Source: Nostocoides sp. HKS02
GTDB taxonomy: Bacteria; Actinomycetota; Actinomycetes; Actinomycetales; Dermatophilaceae
Assembly (NCBI RefSeq): GCF_009707485.1
Contig: NZ_CP046121.1
Coordinates: 2,418,001-2,482,000 of the forward strand
Reading direction: 5' to 3'
DNA: 64,000 nucleotides
The notes under the pieces were generated by a model, which saw nothing but the letters and a program-made list of their open reading frames with translations, had not been told where the DNA came from and ran no database searches. Both the position numbers and the translations under genes were made by a program. Within the stretch, counting starts at the first letter, position 1, and each line of letters begins with the position of its first letter. Below, in pieces: positions 37,480 to 45,625 of the stretch.

Positions 37480-38250
37480 TCAGCAGCAGCAGCCGCAGTC
37501 ACAGCACGCGTCGACGGGATCGCACTGCGCCGGGCTCACCACCACGGCGACGCGTTGGGGCCGGCTGCACCCCTCGAAGCGCACGTCGGCATACGCGCTC
37601 ACGCAGTCCTCCACATCGACCGTGCGGCGCCCCGTGGTGGCGCGCATGTCGCCGGCCTTCCCCTGGTCGGCCTTCTGCTCGGTGCCCGGATCAGCAGGCG
37701 TCGTGGGGTCGTTTCCCTCCTTCGCCCCCCGCACCGAGATGAGCAGCCGGACGACGCGGTCCTCGCAGGGCGCCAGCACGAGCTTCTCCTCCTCGAGCAC
37801 GCCGCGGATCTCCAGTCCCTGCCCGCTGCACACGTGCCAGGGGCCGACGGCGAGCGTGACCTCGCGCTCCCTGCGCCAGTGGTTGGCCAGCCGGAACGGC
37901 ACGATACGTACCTCGCCGGCACGCGCGTGCACCACCACGTCGGCCTCGGGCACACAGCAGTCACACCCGTCCCCACAGCACCCGCAGGCGTGGTCGTGGT
38001 GGTCGTGGTCATGGCGGTGGTGGTCGTGGTCGTGGTGGTCGTGGTGGCCGTGCTTCCCCGGGTGTGACTGCTGCATACCGGGCACCCCCGGTACCGGTGG
38101 CAGCGCGCCGGCCCACCCCTTCGACCACTGGTCCCACGCGGTGGTGGACTGGTCGACCCACTGCTGCATCGCCTGGGCCCAGCCGTCCCGGATCGTGGCG
38201 AGGTAGTCCGGTGCTGTGGTGACTGGCTTGGTGGGTGCTGTCGTGCTCAT
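37480..38250 (-). CDS. His- and Cys-rich probable metal-binding protein, unknown family
   Basis: 256 residues. The N-terminal segment has repeated Trp (DGWAQAMQQWVDQSTTAWDQ). Residues 63-87 hold 14 His alternating with Asp, and residues 89-99 hold six Cys (CGCCGDGCDCC). A beta-rich central domain (VRIVPFRLANHWRREREVTL) and a C-terminal seven-Cys cluster (CDPVDACCDCGCCC) follow. His/Asp and Cys clusters imply binding of Zn, Ni, Cu or similar. No signal peptide. ATGA overlap with the upstream gene. The two metal-like ends around an Ig-like middle are unlike any family I know. Confidence 0.6.
   Translation of the reverse strand: MSTTAPTKPVTTAPDYLATIRDGWAQAMQQWVDQSTTAWDQWSKGWAGALPPVPGVPGMQQSHPGKHGHHDHHDHDHHRHDHDHHDHACGCCGDGCDCCVPEADVVVHARAGEVRIVPFRLANHWRREREVTLAVGPWHVCSGQGLEIRGVLEEEKLVLAPCEDRVVRLLISVRGAKEGNDPTTPADPGTEQKADQGKAGDMRATTGRRTVDVEDCVSAYADVRFEGCSRPQRVAVVVSPAQCDPVDACCDCGCCC
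37993..38054 (-). repeat. Low-complexity GTGGTC repeat coding His-Asp
   Basis: About 60 bp of imperfect 6-9 bp units (variants of GTGGTCGTG) inside the His-rich gene, encoding the alternating His/Asp segment. It could vary by slippage. Confidence 0.6.
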
Positions 38251-38921
38251 GACGGTGACTCCGATCCGGTGCGGGGAAGGATGATGACGTCGAGGTCGGC
38301 CAGCCCGACAGGGATGCTCGCCGTATGCCGGCGGGTCGGGTCGAGGCCGGCCGGCACCTCCAGGTGCGCGGTGGTGCTCACCTGGGTTGCCGCCGCCACG
38401 ACCACGGCATCGTCCAGAGCGAGGGAGACGTCGGGGCCCGGCTCGGGCCCGCCGTCGTCGGTTCGGGCCCGGGCGAGCGCCGCCACCGTGACGTCCAGGT
38501 TGCCGTCGTTGGACACGACCAGGTCGATGGCCTGTCGCCCAGCTTCGGCGAGCACCCGGCGCGGGCTCACGTGCATCGACAGGTGCGGCTCGACCCTGAC
38601 CACGGCGGCACGACGGGTCCCGCCGACCTCGACCTCGGCGGCATACTCACCCGGCGGCGTTCCGGGGGCGATCGCGAACGACACGGGCACGGTCGCCGTG
38701 GCGCCTGCGGGGATCAGCGCCGCGACGCCGCCGGGGACGACCGACTCGCCCTCGCGGTGCAGGGCGGCCGCACGGACCGCCACCTGCTGGCCCGCGGTGT
38801 TCTCGACCGTGACAGTGGTGCGGAGCTGGCTCGGCGGACCGGCCACGAGCAGCACCGGGCGTTCGTCAGCCGGGGTGGCGCGACCCTTGGGGGCGGCGGC
38901 CTTGCGGCGAGCGGTGGGCAT
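38247..38921 (-). CDS. Tandem Ig-like (NEW3-type) protein, unknown role
   Basis: 224 residues. A basic start (MPTARRKAAAPKGRA) is followed by two beta-sandwich units. The first is VTVENTAGQQVAVRAAAL to IPAGATATVPVSFAIAPG; the second is HVSPRRVLAEAGRQAIDLVV to LEVPAGLDPTRRHTASI. These alternating strands match the COG1470/NEW3 type seen in secreted or surface proteins, but here there is no signal peptide. ATGA overlap with the His-rich gene; it starts 7 bp after the previous stop. The role is unknown; structural or scaffold. Confidence 0.6.
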   Translation of the reverse strand: MPTARRKAAAPKGRATPADERPVLLVAGPPSQLRTTVTVENTAGQQVAVRAAALHREGESVVPGGVAALIPAGATATVPVSFAIAPGTPPGEYAAEVEVGGTRRAAVVRVEPHLSMHVSPRRVLAEAGRQAIDLVVSNDGNLDVTVAALARARTDDGGPEPGPDVSLALDDAVVVAAATQVSTTAHLEVPAGLDPTRRHTASIPVGLADLDVIILPRTGSESPS

Positions 38922-38928
38922 CGCCGGC

Positions 38929-39393
38929 TCACCGGTCGATCATGACGGGACCGTGGTGCTCGGGCCGGATGTGCGTGCTCGTGCTGCCACGCACGGTGAT
39001 CGCGAACAGCTCGAGCCCGAGCACGGACCAGCACCATTGCTGCTCGTACGGCGTCGAGACCTCCGTCGCGGGTGGCGGCGCGAGCTCGAGCCGGACACAG
39101 GTGTCCACCGCGACGGGTTTGAGGTCGACGCTGGACGTCGTGTCCACGCTCGAGGTCGAGTTCACGGTGGACGTCGTCGTCACCGGCTCCAGGGTGATCG
39201 TCGCGTCACTGTGCACGGTGTTCTCGCCGGCAAGGGTCGTCGTCAGGCCCCCGGCAAGGGTCGCGGTCTCACCCCCGGCCAGGGTGAGCTTCATGTCGTC
39301 GAGCCCGGTGAGGGTCGAGGTCACCCCGGCCGTGACATCGGAGTGCAGCGGTGATCCACCGTTGATCGTCGTGTCGATCGAGTAGTCGGCCAT
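38929..39393 (-). CDS. Thr-rich repeat protein, unknown family
   Basis: 154 residues. Residues 20-85 are Thr/Ser/Gly-rich with two short repeat types: TLAGG(E/L) and TSSVD. The C-terminal part (DTCVRLELAPPPATEVSTPY, then QQWCWSVLGLELFAITVRGS) is more complex and may be a folded domain. The repeats may form a beta solenoid. No signal peptide. The ATG overlaps the stop of the beta-propeller gene by one base (TGATG). I recognise no family. Confidence 0.55.
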   Translation of the reverse strand: MADYSIDTTINGGSPLHSDVTAGVTSTLTGLDDMKLTLAGGETATLAGGLTTTLAGENTVHSDATITLEPVTTTSTVNSTSSVDTTSSVDLKPVAVDTCVRLELAPPPATEVSTPYEQQWCWSVLGLELFAITVRGSTSTHIRPEHHGPVMIDR

Positions 39394-40640
39394 CAGGGCG
39401 CTCCTGCGGTGTCGGGTGGGTCGGGGCTGACGAGGTACGAGTGGTGGAAGCCCAGACGCGGGTCGCCCCAGGCGGCGAGCCGGCTGTCGAACTCCTGCAG
39501 CTCAGGCATGACCACCCGGTCGCGGATCTCGAGCGAGGGGTAGTCGTAGACGGTGATGTGGTTCTGGCCCCGGTTCGCGGTGAACAGGAGGGTCTGGTCG
39601 GCCGAGAGCTGGCACGCGTAGATGCCGTCGAGCAACGCGCCCCGGCTGACCCGCAGGGACTCGGCGAAGACGTGGGAGTTGCCGACGAACCCGGCCCGCA
39701 TGAACGACTCGGTGAGGGTGGTGACCGACTGGCGGGTCAGCGCCCAGCTCTCGACCGCGCCGGGGTGCTCGTCGATGAGGCGGTGCTGGCTGAGGGTGAG
39801 CAGGTCGACGAAGACCACCGTGTGGCTGCCACCGGTGCAGAAGATGAGCTCCGAGTCGGAGATCGTCACGTCGGAGTTGATGTGGGCCGGCAGGTCCCGG
39901 TCGGCCGTCCAGTGGCGCAGCACCCGCCCCTCCTCGGCGTCGATCTCGAAGGCGTACTGCCGCAGCCACGCCATGCCCCAGTGCTCCCAGTCGGTGCGAT
40001 CGGCGGGGCTGACGCGGAACGAGATCGCGTAGAAGACGTCCAGCACGGGGTGGCACACGACGTGCCAGCAGGTGGTGGGCAGCTCGACGCGGCGGACGTC
40101 CCCGGTGACGGTGTCGAGGATGCCGACCTCGCGGGCCTCGCCCCGGGTCGGGTGGTCCATCCCGCCGTAGACGATGTAGCGGCCGGATGCCGTGCGCTTC
40201 ATGGCGTGCGGGATCTTCAGCCCGTGCGGCGCGACCTGCTCGGCCTTGGTGAGCCGGTTGAGGTCGAACTTCCACAGGTGCTCACCGATCGAGGTGACGA
40301 ACTGCGTGTCGTCGAGCCAGACCAGGTGCGTGCTGCCCTTGATGGCCGTGTCCGGCACCTCGAAGCGCAGCGTGGAGATGCGGTCGGACTCCTCGAGGGT
40401 GGCCAGGTCGTAGAAGAGCAGGTGCTGGCCCGTGTTGCCGAGGAATCCGGTGCGCCGGCTCGGGTCGACGTTCGGGGCGTGCCCGCCCGAGGCGCCCGCG
40501 AAGTAGCTGACCTTGTAGGCGTGGTCGCCGGTGGCGGGGTCGTAGCGGAAGAGGCACACGCCCGCCCTGCCCTCGAGCCCGTTGAGGCCGTTGCCGTCGA
40601 GAGCGACGTGAAAGGCGTATGGATAGCTCCGCACCGGCAC
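39393..40640 (-). CDS. Beta-propeller-like protein, first gene of the five-gene cluster
   Basis: 415 residues. Repeating beta-sheet units (LVWLDDTQFVTSIGEHLWKF; AREVGILDTVTGDVRRVELP; QNHITVYDYPSLEIRDRVV) suggest a propeller of seven or so blades. No signal peptide, no catalytic motif that I recognise, though the run PTTCWHVVCHP holds Cys and His residues. It is the first gene of a coupled set. The GTG start is uncertain. The upstream gap (40641-40802) should hold the promoter. It may sense or scaffold. Confidence 0.6.
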   Translation of the reverse strand: MPVRSYPYAFHVALDGNGLNGLEGRAGVCLFRYDPATGDHAYKVSYFAGASGGHAPNVDPSRRTGFLGNTGQHLLFYDLATLEESDRISTLRFEVPDTAIKGSTHLVWLDDTQFVTSIGEHLWKFDLNRLTKAEQVAPHGLKIPHAMKRTASGRYIVYGGMDHPTRGEAREVGILDTVTGDVRRVELPTTCWHVVCHPVLDVFYAISFRVSPADRTDWEHWGMAWLRQYAFEIDAEEGRVLRHWTADRDLPAHINSDVTISDSELIFCTGGSHTVVFVDLLTLSQHRLIDEHPGAVESWALTRQSVTTLTESFMRAGFVGNSHVFAESLRVSRGALLDGIYACQLSADQTLLFTANRGQNHITVYDYPSLEIRDRVVMPELQEFDSRLAAWGDPRLGFHHSYLVSPDPPDTAGAP

Positions 40641-40802
40641 CCCCGGCCTGCTCGGTCACCCCGGTGGCCCTGACGGACCCCCGCATCACACGGTACCCAA
40701 GGCCCAACAGCCCCGATAGGGCCCAAGGGCGGTCCAGTGAAGCCATTCGTGTTCATCCACAAGGCTTTTGGGCGGCTACGAGGCGATTGTCGGGTTCCCC
40801 GC

Positions 40803-42521
40803 TCAGTTCTTCAGCTCGGGGAACTGGTCGTCCCGGTACTCCTCCGACAGCGACCTGCCCCCGTCGAAGGCATGCTGCTCGCGGTCACGCAGCTCGACCC
40901 GCCGGATCTTGCCCGAGATCGTCTTGGGCAGCTCGAAGAACTCCAGCCGGCGCACCCGCAGGTACGGCGCCAGGTGGGAACGCGCATACGCCAGGATCGA
41001 CTTCGCGGTCTCGGCATCGGGCTCCCACCCCGGGGCAAGCGCGACGTACGCCTTGGGCACGGCCAGCCGGGTCGGGTCGGGCGCGGGCACGACGGCTGCC
41101 TCGGCGACCGCCGGGTGTTCGATGAGCACGCTCTCGAGCTCGAACGGCGAGACCTTGTAGTCGCTGGCCTTGAACACGTCGTCGGTGCGCCCGATGTAGG
41201 TGATGTAGCCGTCGGCGTCGCGCTGGGCCACGTCGCCGGTGTGGTAGAAACCGCCAGCCATCGCCTCGGCCTGGCGTTCGGGGTCGCCGAGGTAGCCCGT
41301 CATGAGGTTGACCGGATGCTGCGAGAGGTCGAGCACGATCTCACCCTCGTCGCCGGGCTCGCCGGTCAGCGGGTCGACGAGCGCGACCGGCACGCCCGGC
41401 ATCGGGCGCCCCATCGAGCCCGGCTTGAGCGGCTCCCCGGCGATGTTGCCGATCTGCAGGGTCGTCTCGGTCTGGCCGTAGCCGTCGCGGATCGTGAGGC
41501 CCCACGCCCGCTCGACCTGCGTGATCACCTCGGGGTTGAGCGGCTCCCCGGCGGCCAGGAGCTCGCGCAGCTCGCCGCTGCCGCCGGTGAGGTCGGCCTG
41601 GATGAGCATGCGCCAGACCGTCGGCGGCGCGCAGAAGGTCGTGACGCCGACGCGCCGGATCTGGTCGAGCAGCGCCGCCGCGTCGAAGCGCGCGTAGTTG
41701 TAGACGAAGATCGTCGCCTCGGCGATCCACGGGGCGAAGAAGCACGACCACGCGTGCTTGGCCCAGCCTGGCGAGCTGATCGCGAGGTGGACGTCGCCCG
41801 GGCGCACCCCGATCCAGTACATCGTCGACAGGTGGCCCACCGGGTAGGACACCTGGGTGTGCTCGACGAGCTTGGGCTTGCTCGTCGTCCCCGAGGTGAA
41901 GTAGACGAGCAGCGGGTCGGCGGCTGCGGTGACCGTCTCGAACGCGCGGGGCTCGACCTCGTAGGCCTCCGCGTAGCTCGCCCAGCCCGGCGCGTCACCC
42001 ACACTCACCTTGAGGTAGTCGCCGGGGACCTCGACGAACTTCGCGGCATCAGCCTCGTTGGCGACGACGACCCGCGCGCCACCGCGATCGACCCGGTCGC
42101 GCAGGTCGGCCGCCCCGAGCGCGGCGGTGGTGGGCATGATGACCGCGCCCAGCTTGGCGACCGCGAGCATGGTCTCCCACAGCTCGACCTGGTTGCCCAG
42201 CATGAGCAGCACCCGGTCGCCCTTGGCCACTCCGAGCTGGGACAGCCAGACGGCGACCTTGTCGGAGCGAGTGGCCATCGCGTCGAAGGTCACCTGCCGC
42301 TGCGAGCCGTCCTCCTCGACGATCCACAGTGCGACCCGGTCATTGCCGCGGGCGATCGCATCGAACCAGTCGACCGCCCAGTTGAACCGCTCCCCCACGT
42401 CGGGCCAGCCGAACTCCGCCACCGCCCGGTCGTGCTGGCCGGCCAGCGCCACGAGGGTGTCACGCGCCTCGCGGTATGCCGTCGTGCTCGCCTGGGTGCC
42501 GGAGGTGGACGTCGTGGTCAT
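40803..42521 (-). CDS. Medium-chain acyl-CoA synthetase-like AMP-dependent ligase
   Basis: 572 residues of the ANL superfamily. Motifs are YFTSGTTSKPKLVEH (P-loop), DGYGQTET (A5), YHTGDVAQRDADGY and GRTDDVFKASDYKVSP (hinge), and the end KTISGKIRRVEL. The sequence type (FNWAVDWFDAIARGNDRVAL near the start) fits the ACSM/acyl-CoA synthetase family, which activates medium-chain or aromatic acids. Next on the strand after phosphofructokinase (12 bp away). Its proximity to the phasin-like gene is of interest but not proof of linkage. Confidence 0.9.
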   Translation of the reverse strand: MTTTSTSGTQASTTAYREARDTLVALAGQHDRAVAEFGWPDVGERFNWAVDWFDAIARGNDRVALWIVEEDGSQRQVTFDAMATRSDKVAVWLSQLGVAKGDRVLLMLGNQVELWETMLAVAKLGAVIMPTTAALGAADLRDRVDRGGARVVVANEADAAKFVEVPGDYLKVSVGDAPGWASYAEAYEVEPRAFETVTAAADPLLVYFTSGTTSKPKLVEHTQVSYPVGHLSTMYWIGVRPGDVHLAISSPGWAKHAWSCFFAPWIAEATIFVYNYARFDAAALLDQIRRVGVTTFCAPPTVWRMLIQADLTGGSGELRELLAAGEPLNPEVITQVERAWGLTIRDGYGQTETTLQIGNIAGEPLKPGSMGRPMPGVPVALVDPLTGEPGDEGEIVLDLSQHPVNLMTGYLGDPERQAEAMAGGFYHTGDVAQRDADGYITYIGRTDDVFKASDYKVSPFELESVLIEHPAVAEAAVVPAPDPTRLAVPKAYVALAPGWEPDAETAKSILAYARSHLAPYLRVRRLEFFELPKTISGKIRRVELRDREQHAFDGGRSLSEEYRDDQFPELKN

Positions 42522-42533
42522 GACCCGACCCTG

Positions 42534-43733
42534 CTACGCCTGACCGAGGTCGGCAAGCAGCGACGTGAACCACTCGGCAGACACGTCGAAGGCCTTGCCG
42601 CCGCGGATCCGCTCGAACTCGATCGCCCGCAGCTCGTCGCCCCGTTCCTCGTCGTGGCCCACCACCCCGGACTCGCCCCGCAGAGCCGCGTCGACGGCAT
42701 ACGTCGAGCACTCCCTGATGAGCGCGAGGTCGGCGTCGTTGGCTGCGGCCGACCGCGAGAAGTACCCGCTCTTCTGGACGAGCACCTTGTCGGCGCCCAG
42801 CTCGTCGGCAAACTGCTTCGCGAACCACGCGCCAGGGTTGACCTTGTCGATCTGCACGTGGCCGAACGGGTCTCGGGGCACCTCGTGACCAGCCTGCTCC
42901 ATGGCGGCCACGATCTCGGCAACCCCGGCGCCCTCGGACAGGAAGATGTTCACGCCGTCGAACTCGTCCATCACCGCGCGCAGCCGCTTGGCCTCGTCGG
43001 CGATGTCGAACGGCCGCTCCGGCACGAAGACGGCGTGCACGTCCCAGTGCTTGGGTGAGTTCTCGAGCCAGCCGGCGAACTCCTGCGCCTGCACCCACTG
43101 GTGGTGGGCCACGGCTGTGGCTGCGGTCAGCCACCCGCAGTTGCGCCCCATCACCTCGTGCACGACGAGCATCCGCGGGTTGGACGAGTGCTCGGCGAGG
43201 ATGTTGCGGGCGAACACCGCACCCTGCTCGGCCGCCGTCCAGGCGCCCAGTGACTGCCGGATCGGCACGACGTCGTTGTCGATGGTCTTGGGCAGGCCGA
43301 CCACGGTGAGCTCGTAGCCGTGGTCACGCAGGTACGCCGCGAGGTCGGCGGCCGTGCCGTTCGTGTCGTCGCCCCCGATGGTGTGGAGCACGTCGACACC
43401 ATCGCGGGTGAGCTGCTCGGCCGCCACGTGGAGCGGGTTCTGCCCCTCGCGCACCAGGCCCCGCTTGACGCAGTCCTCGACGTTGGTCAGCTTGACCCTG
43501 CTGTTGCCGATCGGGCTGCCGCCGAACCGGTGCAGCAGGTGTGCCTTGGCCCGCACCGCGTCGTCGACCTCGACCGAGTCGCCGGTGAGGAGCCCGGCAT
43601 ACCCGTTGCGGTAGGCGAGGATTCGCACGTCGGGGGCGGTGTCGGTGTATCGCTCGATCAGGCCAGCGACGGCCGAGGACAGGCAGGGGGCGAGGCCCCC
43701 GGCGGTCAGCATCGCGACGGTGCGCACAGTCAT
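42534..43733 (-). CDS. 6-phosphofructokinase, PPi-dependent type
   Basis: 399 residues. It transfers phosphate to fructose-6-phosphate. The phosphate-donor loop reads TIGGDDTNGTA, with Asp after GGD (ATP enzymes have Gly), and the next signature is GLPKTIDND, with Lys where ATP enzymes have Gly. Both mark the pyrophosphate-dependent form, as in Amycolatopsis. VMGRNCGWLTA, ITLTPERPFD-like FVPERPFDIAD and MRAG-like contacts follow. Start ATG 43733 has CAGAGT seven bases before it. Confidence 0.92.
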   Translation of the reverse strand: MTVRTVAMLTAGGLAPCLSSAVAGLIERYTDTAPDVRILAYRNGYAGLLTGDSVEVDDAVRAKAHLLHRFGGSPIGNSRVKLTNVEDCVKRGLVREGQNPLHVAAEQLTRDGVDVLHTIGGDDTNGTAADLAAYLRDHGYELTVVGLPKTIDNDVVPIRQSLGAWTAAEQGAVFARNILAEHSSNPRMLVVHEVMGRNCGWLTAATAVAHHQWVQAQEFAGWLENSPKHWDVHAVFVPERPFDIADEAKRLRAVMDEFDGVNIFLSEGAGVAEIVAAMEQAGHEVPRDPFGHVQIDKVNPGAWFAKQFADELGADKVLVQKSGYFSRSAAANDADLALIRECSTYAVDAALRGESGVVGHDEERGDELRAIEFERIRGGKAFDVSAEWFTSLLADLGQA

Positions 43734-43776
43734 GGCGCCCACTCTGCCAACTCTGCCCGGCTCCGGCCAGAGCAGC

Positions 43777-44619
43777 TCAGCTGATCGACATCACGGCACC
43801 GGCGCGCTCCCACCGCATGACGGCCAGCAGCGCCCCGGTCGGCAGTGAGACACAGCCTGCGGTGCCGCCGCCGGTGTCGACGTGGAAGAAGATCGCCGAA
43901 CCGCGTCCGGGGGTGCGCGCCTCGTTGTAGCCGATGACCTGGGCGTAGGTGTATGCCGGGGTCTTGAGCAGGTTCTCGGCCGAGGACCAGCGTCCGTTCG
44001 CTGGCTTGCGCTGGTGGGTGTTGTAGAGGCTCGAGGCACTGTCGTCCACCCAGACGTCGTTGCTGTCCACGGTGAACCACCCTTGCGGCAGACCAGGGTT
44101 CGCGTAGACCCCGAAGCCGCCGCGTAGGGGGTACGTGCCGCCCGGCGTGGTGAGGTCACCCTCGTGCTTGGACCAGCTGACCCCGTTGATCCCGACGTGG
44201 CCGTAGTAGGGCCCGAGCGCCAGGACGTAGCCCGCCGACGTGCGCCGGCACGCGCGCACCGTGGCACGCGAGCCGGACCCCCTGACGACCACGACCTGGC
44301 TCGCCGAAACGCCTGCTGGCACCGAGCACGCGAGCTGGACCGGCGCCGCCGGCTTCGGTGCGGGGGCCGGACTCGGACGCGGCTTGGGGCGCGGCAGGGG
44401 GATCAGCCGCGAGGTCGGCGTGGGGGTGTGCGTGGGCGGGCGCGTCGTCGAGGTCGTGCTGGTCGTGGGGCTGGTCGTCGTGGCGGTCGTCGTGGTGGAG
44501 GCCGACGTCGAGCTCGTGGGCGCCGACGTCGGAGCGGCTGCCGGGGCACCCCCGCAGGCGGCCAGCAGCGTCACAGTCAGCAGTCCGGCGGCATACGGCC
44601 AGCGGCGGGTGGCGCTCAT
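43777..44619 (-). CDS. L,D-transpeptidase-like lipoprotein
   Basis: 280 residues. A lipobox (TVTLLAACGG) sets lipid anchoring. A Thr/Ser/Pro-rich linker of about 70 residues spans the wall. The C-terminal YkuD-type domain contains GTYPLRGGFGVYANPG, then the catalytic HVDTGGGTAGCVSLP with the Cys nucleophile. Such enzymes make 3-3 cross-links in peptidoglycan or act as hydrolases. The start ATGA overlaps the M15 gene stop. The pair works outside the membrane on the wall. Confidence 0.87.
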   Translation of the reverse strand: MSATRRWPYAAGLLTVTLLAACGGAPAAAPTSAPTSSTSASTTTTATTTSPTTSTTSTTRPPTHTPTPTSRLIPLPRPKPRPSPAPAPKPAAPVQLACSVPAGVSASQVVVVRGSGSRATVRACRRTSAGYVLALGPYYGHVGINGVSWSKHEGDLTTPGGTYPLRGGFGVYANPGLPQGWFTVDSNDVWVDDSASSLYNTHQRKPANGRWSSAENLLKTPAYTYAQVIGYNEARTPGRGSAIFFHVDTGGGTAGCVSLPTGALLAVMRWERAGAVMSIS

Positions 44620-45548
44620 CGCTCGAAGTGCTGGTAGTCGGGATGGGACCACGAGCCGCCCCAGCGCAGCCCCTGGCTGGTGAAGGCGCCGACCGCGCTG
44701 CCGCCACCGGTGAAGACGCCCGGCGCGGGTGCTCGGCGCAGGAAGTAGGTGTCGGGGTAGACCGTGCCGTTGTCGGCGACATAGGGGTTCTCGAAGTCGT
44801 TGACGTCGATCGCCGTGCCGTAGGCGTGCTTGCTGTAGACCTTGCTCGCCTCCTGGCCGCCGACGTAGCGGCAGTTGAAGGCCGAGGTGTTGTCGGCGTT
44901 CATGGCGGCGTAGTCGTTGGCGCCAGGCCCCTTGGGGTTCCTGCCCCAGCCGGAGTCCATCGGCTTCATCTGGCGGATGCGGAACTGCAGGGCGTAGAGC
45001 CGGGTGAAGGCGGCTGCGGTGGCGCCGGCGATCGAGGCGTTGACCACGACGCCGCCCCGTGAACGCACACCGTCGAACCCCCAGAAGTTCACCCGGACAT
45101 ACCGCAGCTGCGAACGGCCGACCGGGCACCCGGCGGTCCACGAGTAGCCCACCATGCGGTTCCAGAGGGCGTCGGGCACCGGCGCGACCGACGCGTTCGC
45201 GCCGCTACCCACCGCGGGCTCGTTGCGCGGGAAGCGCACCGTGGGTTCGGCGCCGGCTCGGGGCACCGGTGAGAGCGCCGCGGCGGCTGGTGGCGGGGGC
45301 TGCGTCGCGGCGGTATGCCGCGTGGGGGCGGTCGTCATGCGGGTCCTAGGCGTGGTGCTGGGCCGCGCAGAGGTGGTGGCGCTGGGTGCCGTGCTGCTGC
45401 TCGTGCTGCTGGACGTGGCGGTGGACGCGGTGGCGCTCGGCGTCAGGGTGGCCTTGGCGGGTCCGCCGACCGGCGATGCACCGCCGCCGCAGCCGGAGGC
45501 GACGAGGACGGCGAGAAGGGGCACGGCATACGCACGACGAACACTCAT
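44616..45548 (-). CDS. M15-family D-Ala-D-Ala carboxypeptidase-like lipoprotein
   Basis: 310 residues. Lipobox VLVASGCGG, a long Ser/Thr-rich linker, then the zinc peptidase domain. The first His and Asp sit in SKHAYGTAIDVNDFENPY, with the last His in PDYQHFER at the very end, matching the M15C VanY-like set. Probably trims peptidoglycan peptides. Upstream is a second start (45587) but it lacks a signal pattern. Coupled by 4 bp to the L,D-transpeptidase. Confidence 0.87.
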   Translation of the reverse strand: MSVRRAYAVPLLAVLVASGCGGGASPVGGPAKATLTPSATASTATSSSTSSSTAPSATTSARPSTTPRTRMTTAPTRHTAATQPPPPAAAALSPVPRAGAEPTVRFPRNEPAVGSGANASVAPVPDALWNRMVGYSWTAGCPVGRSQLRYVRVNFWGFDGVRSRGGVVVNASIAGATAAAFTRLYALQFRIRQMKPMDSGWGRNPKGPGANDYAAMNADNTSAFNCRYVGGQEASKVYSKHAYGTAIDVNDFENPYVADNGTVYPDTYFLRRAPAPGVFTGGGSAVGAFTSQGLRWGGSWSHPDYQHFER

Positions 45549-45625
45549 GGGGGCACCACTGTGCCCACAATCCGGCCCGATCTCCAAGTTCGCGCCCTGA
45601 TGGTGGACGTCGCGCTGGGCCGACG

